NCBI RefSeq assembly: GCF_028858725.1
Contig: NC_084790.1
Coordinates: forward strand, 4,904,001 to 4,968,000
From: Colius striatus
Taxonomy: Eukaryota; Chordata; Aves; Coliiformes; Coliidae
Direction: 5' to 3'
Length of the DNA: 64,000 nucleotides
The position numbers were made by a program, and so were the translations under genes. The notes beneath the pieces are model-generated. The model did not search any database and was not told where the DNA came from. It saw only the letters and a list, made by a program, of their open reading frames with translations. Positions 51,540 through 62,559 of the stretch are shown one piece after another; positions within the stretch are counted from its first letter, which is position 1, and each line of letters starts with the position of its first letter.

Positions 51540-51806
51540 TCCGCGCATGCGCCGACATCTCCGCCCCCTTCTGATTGGTGGCCGGCGCCGGCGCCTCCGC
51601 CCCCGGGGTTCTTCCAGCCAATCGGAGCTCCGGCACGTGGCGGGGTCTCGCTGTCACTCCCCTTTGATTGGCAGCGGGGCGGGACCGGTCGGACGAGCCG
51701 CGTTTTGATTGGCTAAATCGAAGGGTCGCGCCCGAGGATTGGTTGAGGCGGGGGTGGTCGCGGGGATCGGGACCGGGGAAGCGGAAGCGGAGCGGCAGCG
51801 GGCGCC
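51540..51806 (+). promoter_or_regulatory. CDK5RAP3: CDK5RAP3 promoter with five CCAAT boxes
   Basis: CCAAT at 51618 and inverted CCAAT (ATTGG) at 51574, 51667, 51708 and 51738, spaced 30-49 bases. An NRF1-type palindrome GCGCATGCGC is at about 51543 and an E-box CACGTG at about 51634. TATA-less and CpG-rich, leading directly to the ATG at 51807. Pattern of a housekeeping promoter using NF-Y. Confidence 0.8.
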
Positions 51807-54800
51807 ATGGAGGTACGGCAGGAGCAGCACCGGCAGCGGGGGAGCAGCACCCGGGCCGGGCTGGGAGGGGCCGGGCCGGGCCGGGCTGGGAGAGCAGGTG
51901 GCAGGCCCAAGCCCGGGGGAGCGGCGCCAGGCCGAGCCCGGGCGCTGCAGTGGCGGGAGCCCCGTGCCCGGCCCCGGTCGGGCTCCGCCGCGTCCCCCCG
52001 GGCCTCTCCTCCGCTCACATCTCTCCTCAGGACTACCAGAACGTGCCCATCGATATCCAGACCGGCAAGCTCCTGGGTACGGCAGCCCTGGCGCGGCTCC
52101 CCCGGCGAGGAGCCGTCCCGGGCCGGTTGGCACCGGGCACTCGCGTCCTCCGTGTTTGTCACCCCGGGGCGGGGGGGTTGTCCGCCGGGGCCTCCCCCCT
52201 CCCTATCCCTGGCACCGCGGGCTCTCCCGAGGTCCTTCTGCCGACTGACCCGGGCTCCCGGTTCCCTTCCCCGCGCCGTGCAGACTGGCTGGTGGACAGG
52301 AGACACTGCAGCCTGCGGTGGCAGAGCCAGGTGCTGGCAATCCGCCAGAAGATCGACGCGGCCATCCAGGACATGCCGGAGAATGAGGAGATAAAGCAGC
52401 TGCTGGACGGAGCCTGTGAGTGGAGCTCAGGGTCAGGGTGGCCTCGGAGAGCTAGGGGGACGTGGGTATGGCAACCTCCCCCTGGGGCAAGGAGGAGATG
52501 GAGGGGGGTCAATGGCGGGGTGCTACTGGTCTCTGGGCTGAGCTAGGGGTGGGGGGCACTTGGTGACCTCAGCCCTGTCCCTGGCACAGACCTGCACTAC
52601 TTCCACTGCCTGAGGATCGTGGAGATCCTCAAGGGCACCGAGGCCTCCACCAAGAACCTCTTTGGGCGCTACTCATCCCAGCGTATGAAGGTGAGTGCGG
52701 GGCTGGGAGCATGTGGGAGAGACGCCTCCCCCACCCTCCACTTCCTCCTCCCTCCTTCCTTTCCCCAGGACTGGCAGGAGATCGTGGCCCTCTATGAGAA
52801 GGACAATACCTACCTGGGTAAGGCAGCTCTGGTCATGGGGGGAGCTTTCACCCTCCAAACTGGGACGAGGCCGAGGGATCGGCAGGGAAAGGGGCAGGAG
52901 GTGATGGGCTGCCGAGTCCCACCGGAGTGAGAGCCCCTGAGACCGGGAGCAGTTGGCACAGCCAGGACCCTCTATACCCCCTCCCCAGCCGAGCTCGCCA
53001 GCCTCCTGGTGCGCAGCATCAGCTATGAGGTGCCGTCGCTGCGGAGGCAGCTGGGCCGGTGTCAGCAGGCGCAGCAGGACTTCGCCCGCCGTGACGAGGA
53101 CTGTCAGCTAGGGGCGGCCGAGCTGCGGGAGCGCTTCTTCGCCTCCTGCAAGCAGTACGGCATCACTGTGAGTCCTCTTGGCCACCCCCGCTGCCTCCTC
53201 CCTCCCCACAGCAGGCCACTGCTGCCCTGTGTCCTTTGTGATGTCCCCACTGTGCTCCTTGAGCCGTGCTGGAGGGTGCGAGGTGACCTCAGAGCCTTCC
53301 TTCCCCTACATCCAGCTCTGCAGGCAGAGGGTGTAGCCACCCAGGAGGTGCTTTCCTCTGGTGGTCTCCCTGCCCTGACACGTCCCTGCTCTGTCCCCAG
53401 GGTGACAACGTGCGCCAGGAGCTGCTGGCCCTGGTGAAGGACCTGCCCTCGCTACTGTCCGAGATCGGGGCTGGAGCCAGCGCGCTGTCCGAGGCCATTG
53501 AGCTGTACCAGGCCTGCGTGGAGTTTGTGTGCCAGAGGTGGGCAGGGGAGGGCTGTGGGAGGGCACAGGGACGGACCCCCACATCCCCTCAGCCCTGGCG
53601 TGGGGCTCTGCGGCTGCACCCTGAGCTGGGGCTCTCCCAGCCAAGGGGATTTAGGGGTGCTGGGGGGCACTGAGGTTCCGGCATGGGGGGTTCCAGCCCC
53701 GCGGAGCCAGTGGTGCCGCTGCTGCGGTACGTGGGGAGCAGAGGCAACACCACTGTGTACGAGTGGAGGACGGGGCAGCAGCCCCGGTGTGTGCGGCGGC
53801 CGGAGGCGCCGGCGGAGGAGCCAGAGCAGCCGAGGGAGGACACGGTACGTCCCAGGGCTGGGGCTCACCCTGGCTGTTCTGCCCCATGGTGCTGCCCCTT
53901 GGGGTTTTCTACGCCCTGGTCTTTTGAGGGGTCTCTGATCCTCCTCCCCACAGATCAACTGGGGAGATTTCACACTGGAGCCGACCAAGGTGGAGGATGG
54001 GGCCGCTGTCGATGAGGGAGCCCAGGGAGAGGGGATTGACTGGGGGATCACGCTAGAGCCCAGTCCTCAGGTGTGTGGTCCCCTGGGGCTGTGGGGACCC
54101 CGTACCAGGGCTGGGCTGGGGGTGTCTGGGACACACTCATCTCACAGGATGCCCTTTCTTTGGCAGCAGGATGAGGGCATTGACTGGGGAGGTGGTGGAA
54201 GCGAGGAGGTGCAGATCACAGTGCTGGAGGCTGGGACTGAGGGTGAGCAGGGCTGCAAAGGGACGCAGGGTTGGGCCTGACGGGTGTCAGACAGCATCCA
54301 CATGCCTGTGCTCCTGCCAGCAGTTACTCTGGGCACTCTGGGGACAGAGCAGAAGGCAGTGTGGGGCTTGGCAGGGGCCACGGAGTGTGAGGTGGGCAGG
54401 AACTGTGCTGTGGAGTGGCACTGAGCACCCTGTATGGGTTGAGGTGGTGTTGGATGGTGTGGCAAGCTGTGGGAGTCCTTTCCCTGCTCCTTCCTGCCCT
54501 GCTCAGCCCCACTTTGTTCCCCAGAGCCTGAGGGGGTTGCCTGTGGCCCTGATGCCCTGACACTGCTGGAAAACACCGAGACCCGAAGCCAGTTCATCGA
54601 TGAGCTGATGGAGGTCAGTGTGTTGTTGAGGCCAGGCTGGGGGTGGCTCAGCTGTTGTCTTGCTGCAGGAGTAGCAGCCCTGGCCCTGGCCTGTATCCCC
54701 ACAGCTGGAACTGTTCCTGGCCCAGCGACTGGTGGAGATGGAGGAGGAGGCCGACGTTGTGTCCATCAGCCAGTTCCAGATGGCCCCTGCTGTGCTGCAG

Positions 54801-55352
54801 GGCCAGACCAGTGCCCACGTGGGCTCCCTCCTGGCCACCACCCAGGCGCTGCTGGGGCAGCTCTGTGCCCGCAGCATGCAGCATCTCTTCATCATCCTCG
54901 CCTCTCCCAGGTCCTCACGTGGGAAAGGGTGACAACAGGGGGCTGGGGACGGTGGTGGGGGACCATGGGGAGGAGAGGGGGGTGTGCTGGGGCTGGGTGG
55001 GCGATGGGGGTGCCAGCTGTGCCCATACAGGTACGTGGACCGTGTGAGCGAGGTGCTGCGGCAGAAGCTGAAGCAGGCGGAGCTGCTGCTGGCCAAGGGC
55101 GAGGGCATGCGGCGGAAGCAGCAGGAGGCCCTGGCAGAGCAGGCGGCCCTGGAGCCCCAACTCGACCGCCTGCTGGAGAGGACTAAGGAGCTCCAGAAGC
55201 TGGTGAGGGAGGGAGGCAGACCCTCCCCCCACAATGCTGCTGGGACCCCCCTGAGCCCCCTTTCACCTCTGGCTTTTGTCTTGCAGATCGAGGCTGACAT
55301 CTCCAAGCGCTACAGCGGGCGGCCAGTGAACCTGATGGGTGTCACCCTGTGA
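51807..55352 (+). CDS. CDK5RAP3: CDK5 regulatory subunit-associated protein 3 (UFMylation E3 adaptor)
   Basis: Fourteen exons: 51807-51812, 52031-52076, 52284-52415, 52590-52690, 52769-52817, 52989-53167, 53401-53537, 53697-53844, 53954-54070, 54167-54242, 54525-54613, 54705-54910, 55031-55202 and 55287-55352, total 1524 bases, 507 residues (human 506). It starts MEDYQNVPIDIQTGKLLDWL. Landmarks: LKGTEASTKNLFGRYSSQRM, DWQEIVALYEKDNTYL, SCKQYGIT, and the C-terminal EADISKRYSGRPVNLMGVTL. The protein partners UFL1 and DDRGK1 in the UFM1 ligase complex at the ER and ribosome. Its disordered middle carries the shuffled ATG8/UFM1-binding motifs: here INWGDF (267), IDWGIT (294) and IDWGGG (310). Exon 10 opens with a NAGNAG acceptor (GGCAGCAG), so one glutamine may be optional. 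Intact. Confidence 0.98.
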
Positions 55353-55454
55353 GCCCCCCTCAGCTGGGCACCCACGGAGAGGGGCAGGGTGTGAGGGGTC
55401 CCTCTCCCCAGCCCTCCCAGTCACAGCCCCGTGGGGCCAGTAATGTGGCTGTGG

Positions 55455-56710
55455 CCTTTGTCATGGTTTGACATGACATCCTTTTCTGTTAAGGGGGAAG
55501 GGGCTGTAAAGATGGCTCCTGGAAGAAGTTGCTCACAACTCTCCCCAGCTCTGAGCCAGACCCACTTCTGGGGCTGAGCCAATTAGATGCCTCCACGATC
55601 ACTTTTTGAGAAGAAGCTGGAAGAGGAGGTTTCTTCCTCCATCTTCTTTCTTCTGCCCTTTTCTTCTTCTGGCTGCTAGTGATGCAAGGAGTAGGAACAG
55701 TGAGATAAACAACCACATGGACTCCCAAGGTCAGTCATGAAAGAGAGGAGGAGGTGTGCTGGAGCAGAGACTCCCCTGCATTCTATGGAGAGAACTGGTG
55801 AAGCTGACATTTGTTTGCATTTCTTTAAAGACCCCACATCAGCAGTAGAGACTCATTCTGCTAATGACCCCATATCAGGGACAGCAATTCACTTCATTAA
55901 AGGCCCTGAGCCAGGGACAGTGACTATGGCTGGAAGAGGCCGTGTCCCATGGGGGGGACCCAACCACTTCACTGCAGACCCCGAGCCAGGGGCAGTGATT
56001 TTCTTCTGTAAAACTATGGCTGGAGCAGGCCGTGTCCCGAGGAAGGGACCCAATATCCACAGCTGTAACTGTGGGGAGGAACCCACAACAAAGCAGCTCA
56101 TTAAACTTATGCCCAGAAGAGGCCTTGTCCCGAGAGAGGGACCCTCCAACTGCAGAAACTGCAACCGCGGTGAAGAATCCACGCCAGAGATATTCCCCAA
56201 GGACTGTGTCCCGTGTGAGGGACCCTGTATCTGCAGAAGCCGCAGCTGCTGGGAGCAACCCACACCAGAGAAGTTTAAGGACTGTGTCTCGGGGGCGGAA
56301 CCCCATGCTGGAGCAGGGGAAGAATGCCAGGAGTCCTCCTCATCTGAGAAGACAGAAGTGGCAGAGCCCATCTGTGAGAGACTGACCACATCCCCCACTC
56401 CCTGCCCCCCTGAGCTGTTGCGGGGGAAGGAGGTGGAGATATGGGGAGCAGTGAGCTGGGCCTGGGATGAAAGGAGGAATGGGGGAGGGAGATCTTAAAG
56501 CACTGGTTGTCATTTTCTCATCATCCTACTCCCTTTTTGCTTTTTGTTCTGTTCTGTTTCTTACAGAATAAACTTTCCTACTTTCTAAGTCGAATACTGG
56601 AGTCTGTTTTACCCAGAACCGTAATTGGCAGTGAATCCTCCCTGCCCTTGTCTTAATCCACAACAACCTTGCTTATCTTTTTACTCCCATTTCACTGAGG
56701 CCTCCGCCAT
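55455..56710 (+). mobile_element. Solo LTR, avian ERVL-type, fossil
   Basis: A block of about 1.2 kb opens TTTGTCATGGTTTGACATGA and closes with GGCAGTGAATCCTCCCTGCC and CTTGTCTTAATCC, a pattern I know from abundant bird ERVL-class LTRs. The middle has tandem segments built on CCGTGTCCCGAGGAAGGGAC and GGACCCCATGCTGGAGCAGG, also typical of this LTR. A poly(A) signal AATAAA is at 56567. No internal retroviral region adjoins it, so it is a solo LTR. The 253-codon open frame across it is a by-product of the internal repeats. It sits about 100 bases after the CDK5RAP3 stop, sense to that gene. Age moderate, ends approximate. Confidence 0.85.
56567..56572 (+). terminator. AATAAA inside the LTR, likely used by CDK5RAP3
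   Basis: No AATAAA or ATTAAA occurs between the CDK5RAP3 stop (55352) and the LTR. The LTR's own signal is the first on the strand, followed by GT-rich sequence. CDK5RAP3 probably ends here, giving a 1.2-kb, mostly LTR-derived 3' UTR. Confidence 0.5.
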
Positions 56711-56984
56711 CCTAACAAGGGTGGGGGTGAATGGGGACACGGAGCAAGAGACTGTCGTGCTGCTGCTGTGCTGCCTGGGCCAAACCACGACAGCCTTGCA
56801 GGAAGGGTTGATATTACTGAATAAAGCCATCAATGTGAATTTGCCAGGTGCAAACCTCCTAAGCTCTCTGTTCTTGGGTGGCCCCAGGGATGAAGGAGCC
56901 CTGTCCTGGGGGGCTCTCCCTCCCCCCACCCCAGGGACCAGACAACCTTGCCAGGAGGGGAGTGGCAGGGGGAGGAGGAGGGGT

Positions 56985-57165
56985 GGGCGATTCGATTTCA
57001 ATTTCATAGCAGAGCAGTTGATTCATGGCTGGTTGTCGCCGGCGGTGCCGCCCGTAATGACTTTCCATCAGGCAGAGGAGCGGAGTGACACCCCTCATTA
57101 TTCCTCCTGCTCGTTAGCACCCGACAGTGAGCGATGGCTCCCATTAATCACCCCCCATCCCCGCT
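56985..57165. promoter_or_regulatory. Candidate conserved noncoding element
   Basis: AT-rich island in GC-rich DNA: GATTTCAATTTCATAGCAGA, CCCGTAATGACTTTCCATCA, CCTCATTATTCCTCCTGC and CTCCCATTAATCACC. Several homeodomain-like TAAT cores and no repeats. Conservation untested. Confidence 0.4.
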
Positions 57166-58261
57166 CCCCCTCCGCGGGGGGCACGGCCCGGCGCTCTCTT
57201 CCCCGCACTGGGCTGTACTGGGACCTACTGGGCTGTGAGCGGCCGGAGCCCCCTCCTCACCCAGCATCTTCTGGGAGGGGTCTCTCACATCTACTGCCGT
57301 CACGCATTGCACCCTCCCCTCCCACAGGCCATTGGTCCCTCTGCTTCTCTTGTCCCGCCCCCTGACACCTTCCAGTTGCTCACTGGTCTGGCTCTGCTAG
57401 AGGGTCTGCCCCCTTCCCCCAACTCCGACGGGTGGGTGCTCCATGGGGCAGAGGCTGCAGACGTGGCGGTCTATCCCCTCAGGGAGCTGGGGGGTCCTGG
57501 CCCCACAGGAATCACCTGAGGGGCTGTGTGGGCTCCTGTCTCAGTGGGTGGGAGGGATCCTGTCACCCCTGGGACAGGGGAGAGGGGGGGATTCTGTACC
57601 AGTTGGGACTCGAGCAAGAAATGGGGCTATGGGAATCTCATCCCTGTCCCCATCTCTGTTCCCCACCGGCCATGGGGAGCCGGGCCATGTGGGGCAGATG
57701 CCCGGGTGTACCGTGGGGATGACACGGAGAGCCCCTCGTTATGGACACCGGGCGGGCAAATGTGTGTAGCTCCTGGCTGACGGGAATGGGGCTGAGAACG
57801 GGGGAGGGTCTCCTCCCGCGGCCGGGTGTGCAGCGGGGCCGGGGGGGACCCATCCTGCCGGGGCAGATAGAGCTCAGCAGCGGGGCGGGAGGAGGCGGTG
57901 CAGCTGCGGGGTTACCATCGCCACGGCGGGCCGGCAGCCCCCGGAGGGGCTTGGCCATAAAGCCACCTTTATCCCCCTTCCCACCGCCTCCCCGGGCTGC
58001 CCCCCCGGCCTCTGACCCCACCGGCCCCCGGGCTGGCCCCGCAGGTCAGGGTGGCCGGGCCAGGGGCAGAGGGCAGTGCCCTCGCCGGAGGTCGCGGCTG
58101 GCGGGGGGTCGGCGGCACCGCGGGGGCTTTAACGGGGAATTAAATGAGGCTGCGGCGGGGGAAGTCGGCTGTGCCCCTCATCACTCCCCGCACCCGCCGC
58201 GGGGTCCAGCGGACACCCCAGGGAGGAGCTTTGCCGGAGTGGGGGTCCCGCCACCCCCCCG

Positions 58262-58312
58262 GCCCCGTTATCTCCTCCGTTCCCGGGAGATAACGACAGA
58301 CAAATGAAACAG
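58262..58312. promoter_or_regulatory. Inverted pair of GATA sites
   Basis: CGTTATCTCC, then an 8-base spacer, then GGGAGATAACG forms a 9-base-arm palindrome with GATA cores in opposite orientation, followed by ACAGACAAATGAAACAG. Such head-to-head GATA pairs are used by dimeric GATA factors. Called on sequence only. Confidence 0.4.
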
Positions 58313-58792
58313 TCGCTTCCCGGCTGGGGGGCGCACAGCGGGGCTTCGTGTGGGGCTGCAGCCCCCAGTCCGGCCCTGCTCACCCCCCTCCCCGCATGTC
58401 CGGGGGTCTTTATCCCACAGGGATGCGTTAAATAGACGGCGTGGGGCGGGGGGGTGTGGAAGGAGAGAATATGGACCTGGGGGACGCGGCTCCCCACAGA
58501 CCCCCCCCGCCGCACTAAAATGCTGCGCTGCCCGTGTGTCGCTGTCCCCCGCCCCCTCCCCTCCCTCCCGGAGATTGGCATGGGGCTGCGGAGGGGGGAC
58601 CGCGGCCCCGGGGGCCTCAGGGCTGCGTTTGCTCCGGAAATCGGCAGACAAAGGCAGGGCTGGGGACCCCAGCCCCACGGCTGCGCCAGCCCCCTCTTCA
58701 GCCCTGATGGTGCCGGGGCCCGGCTCTGCCTCCCCCTCCTCGGCCGTGGGGCGGGGGGCCCGGCTGCTGCTCCATCTCACCTGCCAGGGAGG

Positions 58793-58905
58793 AATTTAAT
58801 TACCAATTATGGGCCCTTCCATCTGTTTGAGGCCGCCCCAGCGCTCCCGCTCCCCTTTAATTACCTCCCCGACAGCCATTTCACTCAATTAGCTGCCAAG
58901 CGCGG
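58793..58905. promoter_or_regulatory. Candidate conserved noncoding element
   Basis: GGAATTTAATTACCAATTAT, CCTTTAATTACCTCCCC and TTTCACTCAATTAGCTGCC put four TAATTA/CAATTA cores within about 110 bases, amid sequence of over 65 percent GC. Looks like a homeodomain-bound developmental enhancer; HOXB lies further along this chromosome. Confidence 0.45.
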
Positions 58906-59029
58906 CGGAGCCCGGCGCGGGGGTGGCTGTGGCCCCTCCAGATGGGGGGTCAGCCTGCGGACCCCTCCCCCTGCCATCGGGACATGGTGCCCTTTGCCTG
59001 TCCCGTGCGTCCCCCCGCAACCTGGCTGT

Positions 59030-59120
59030 CCCTCCATCCATCCCCCGTTGTTCCCTGCATCCCTCTGTCCATCTCTCCATCTGTCCCCACATCCTTTCCT
59101 GCATCCCTCCATCCCTCCCC
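59030..59120. repeat. (CATCCCTC)n-type low-complexity run
   Basis: Imperfect CCATCCATCCC and CATCCCTCC units over about 90 bases. Confidence 0.8.
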
Positions 59121-59999
59121 ATCCCGTGCGCGGTGCTCTGCCGCTCCCCCCGCCCCCGCTGCTAGATTTTAGGGAGAAGCTGCTCCAAGGTCTCCAGGGC
59201 ATGGGGAGGGCAGAGGCGCTGGGGATTGGCACCTCCTGCCCCACACCGACCGCCCCCCTCCTCGCTCTGCCCACGGGCAGACACTGCAGCTGCTTAACGG
59301 GATCTACATTTTCTGGTTAAAAGTGCGTTAACGGGGCGACAGATGCCCCAGCCCACCCGGGGACGAATGGATCAGCCGCGGCTGGGGGCGACAGCTCGCA
59401 CGGGGACGGGGGGAGCGCTGAGGGCTGCTCTGCAGCCTTGGCAGGGGGTGAAAACAGGGAGAAGAGCTGAGGCACCGGTTTATTTTGGGGAGTGATGCGG
59501 GTTCTGCCTGCAGCCACCCCCCTGTCTGGCAGCACTCACAGCTCTGTCGTGGAGGGTGGGCTCTGGCTTTGGGAAATAGGGGCTCATCGTGCAGCTGAGT
59601 CCCCCAGCGTGGACCCCTCAGCCCTTGTCCAGTCTCTGAGGGCTTCTTGAGCCCCCCCAGTCCCAGAGGAGGGGGGTCCCCAGCCTCCGTGGTGAAACAA
59701 CTGCCCCTGGCTGGGCCATCCATCACTGCCACAGCCCAGGGAAAGGCGAGGAGGGGCACCCTCCCTCAGCACCCCAACGCCGGCTGCGACCCCCTCTCAC
59801 CCACCCCGGGGACTTTTTTTCCCCCCTTCTCTTTCTCTTTCTCTTTTCCTCCCCCCCCTCGGGCCGTGAGACAAAACCCGGCTGACAAGATGGAGGCCAG
59901 GCCATCAATCAAGGCAGCCGCTGGAACCACCTCTTGCCCCGTTAATGAATCCCCTTCCCGGCCCACTGCCGCGGCACCCCCGGGCATGGACTCCCCTCC

Positions 60000-60185
60000 C
60001 ACCGGGGACTGGCACCCCTCCAGCACCAGCACTCCCCGGTATGGACAGCCCCCTGACACTGGCACCCTCTGGCATGGACACCCTCCCCCAACACTGGCAT
60101 CCCCCCAACACTGGCACCCCCCAACACTGGCACCCCCCGGCACTGGCACCCCCTGGCACCAGCACCCTTGCACTGGCACCCTGGC
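60000..60185. repeat. Short tandem repeat, GGCACTGGCACCCC-like
   Basis: Units of about 18-21 bp (CACTGGCACCCCCC / CTGGCATGGACACCC), eight or more imperfect copies. Low-complexity frames only. Confidence 0.8.
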
Positions 60186-61974
60186 ATGGCCACCCCCAGC
60201 ACGGCTGCGTTGTCGCCCCCTCACTGTACCCTGCACCCCACATGTGACCATCATCTCCCCTACGGAGCTGGGGTCCCAGCTGGGATAGGGATAGGGTGAC
60301 CCAAGTACAGGGTGACATGGTTTGGGGGTGGTGTGAACCTGGGCTGGCTGTGATTTGGGGTGCAGGCTGTTAGTGTTTTGAGGTGTGACTGCTGGGGGGG
60401 TCATCATAGGTTTGGGGGTGGCGTGGCCATGGGGAGCACACGGGACTGGGGCTGGTAAAGCTGCAGGGTGCTGTGGCTGGGGGGAATGTGGGGCTGGTGG
60501 CCCCCAGCCCTGTCTCTGCAGGGATGGCCCCTGGTCCGGTCAGACCCTGTGTGCCCTTTGAGTGACAGCTTGGGGCCCCCACAGCCCAACAGCCTCTGGG
60601 CCCTGAAGTCCCTTTGTCCCTGGGCCCATGTCCCATAGCAGTGCCTTTGTCCCCGTGTCACTTGGGGGGCACCAGCTGTCACGGCAGGACCACAGAGCCT
60701 TCGTGCTCCTCCTCCTCCTCTTTGTTCTCTGCTCCTGCACTGTGTGTTGCCTGGGATGGGGAGGGAGGGGGGTCCATGGGTCCCCATCCCAAGGGGCAGC
60801 TGCAGGGGGAACATAGCCCTCACTGAGGGAGCAGCCCCCCACCCTGCAGCCTGGACAACCCCAGGGAGAAAAGAGTGGCTGGGGTTCATGTCCTGCCCCC
60901 TCCATCCTTGGCCAGAGGCCTTGGGATGTGCTTGGGCTGGGGGAGCCCGAGGTCTGTGGGCTCTCAGCTTAGGAATCACTCCCTTGCCCGGTCCCTGCGA
61001 CCCCCCCCGCCCCCGCGCCTCACCAACTGCAGTTTTGGGGCTGAGGGGTATGTGAGCCTTTGTTACCCGTGGAGGGGGGCAGATGGAGGGCAGTGGGGCA
61101 GCTGGAGGCGGCTGTGATCTCCTGGGAAGGCCAGGGGAGCCTTTGGGTGTATGGCTGGGACTATTCCCTCCCAGGGGACTTGGGGTTAGGGGTTCCCAGT
61201 CCAGAGGAACTGAGGGGGCTTTGGCAACCCAAAGCTGACTGAGCAGCCATGGCGGGCACAGAAAGCTGCTGGAGGGGTCCCGGGTGTGGGGACATCTGCC
61301 TGGCGCCCCCCGGGGGATGCAGGCAGCTCTGCCAGCTGCTCCCCCTGCCCGGCGCTGGGCGGGGGGTGTCCCAGGTCGGGGGGAGCCCATCCATCAATGT
61401 CTGCCCGGCGCATCGCCCCCCACCCCCGCAGTCCCCCGCCTCCCCCAGGGCCCGAGGGAGCCCCGCAGCCGGGCTGGGCGGAGAGGACTCATGGGGGAGG
61501 GGAAGGGGGGAAGATTTTGGGGTGTCACTCATGGTATGGGGGGACGCGCGCACCTCTGCGAGGCTGCGGGGTGACCGCAGGAAGGGCTGGGACGGGCGAG
61601 GAGGGGGGTTGGGGGGAGCCGCAGCCCATAGAGACGTGAGGAAAGGGGTGCGGGTGTGGGGTCTCTGGGCTGGGCTGTCTCGGGGGGACCTGGAGTGGCG
61701 GCGAAACCTGGGGGAGGGGTCCCAAAGCCTGGGGGGGGGGGGTGAGGATGGGGGGGAGTTCCCTCAGGACGGGCGTCCCGGGGATGCGGGGGGGGGCAAT
61801 GGGAGGATCCCCAGGATTGGGGGCACGGAAGGGGAGATGGGCTGTGATGGAGAGGGTGCAGGGGGAGGGTCGCGGGGCCGCGCGGACCGAGGGGTCCCGG
61901 GGGGAGTCTCGGGGACGGGGTCGCGGTGCGCGGGCTGAGCCCCGCGCTGCCCCCGGGCCGCCGGCAGGTGGCGC

Positions 61975-62110
61975 TGCAGGATCGCGAATGCGCAGTGCGG
62001 AGGGGCGGGGCCGAGGGGGCGGGGCCGAGCAGCGCCGCCCTATAAGGGCGCGGGGGCGGGGATATGCAAAACAGCCGCCGCGCCCCCAGGGAGCGTCACG
62101 CAAGAGCCGC
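61975..62110 (+). promoter_or_regulatory. Orphan promoter-like block (NRF1, GC boxes, TATA)
   Basis: In order: GCGAATGCGCAGTGCGG (NRF1-like), two GGGGCGGGGCC boxes, CCCTATAAGGGCG at about 62038-62050, an octamer-like GATATGCAAA, then a direct repeat GGGAGCGTCACGCAAGAG / GGGAGCGTCGTGCAAGAG 48 bases apart. It reads as a plus-strand core promoter; the TATA element is palindromic so minus use is possible. No coding exon follows within the next kilobase. It may be the first exon of the next gene (NFE2L1 by synteny) or a noncoding RNA. Confidence 0.45.
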
Positions 62111-62547
62111 GCTGCGGCCGCGGCGTTAGGGAGCGTCGTGCAAGAGGCGGTGGGAGGGGGTCCCAAGATGGGGAGGGTCTGTAGGGTGGAGTGGTCCTGG
62201 GAAGGGGGGTGAGGGGTCCCCAGCCTGGTGCAGCGTGACCGTGGGAGAGTAGATGTTCCCCAGCTGTGGGTGTAAGCATCACGGGTGGGCGGTTGGGTTG
62301 GGGTGCCCAACTGTCTGCACTCACCCTCTTGCCTGACCCCACCGACCTGCAGTGGCTTGAAGCGTTGAGCCCGTAGGGACTGTGATTTATCAGAAAACCC
62401 CTAAATGTTGCCTTTACCTCCAAAGGAAATGCCCCAAAGTCTGAAAGACCCCCACAGAGTCCGGTGGCCTCTGTGTGTGTTGTACGGGGGGGAACCCCCA
62501 CCCCCATACGGCTGATGGAGAGAGGACACCAAACTGGGGAGAAAACC

Positions 62548-62553
62548 TTTATT
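62548..62553 (-). terminator. Minus-strand poly(A) signal, gene unknown
   Basis: TTTATT on the plus strand (AATAAA on minus), in CCACAAATAAAGGTTT. Directly upstream on that strand is an AT-rich block ATGAATAATATCAAGGGGAA. A minus-strand transcript may end here, but I could not identify its exons. Confidence 0.35.
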
Positions 62554-62559
62554 TGTGGC

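Larger units (their letters stand above)
56711..61960. other. Gene-poor stretch after CDK5RAP3
   Basis: No exon of a known gene found in about 5 kb. COPZ2, which follows CDK5RAP3 in human, is not visible. It contains AT-rich islands listed separately, a CATCCATC-type run (59030-59120), a GGCACTGGCACCCC short tandem repeat (60000-60180) and a G-rich stretch (61480-61900). Confidence 0.55.

Noticed and set aside
55737-56498. 253-codon open frame with CxxG-type repeats
   Set aside because: Lies wholly inside the solo LTR and reflects its internal tandem segments; not a gene.
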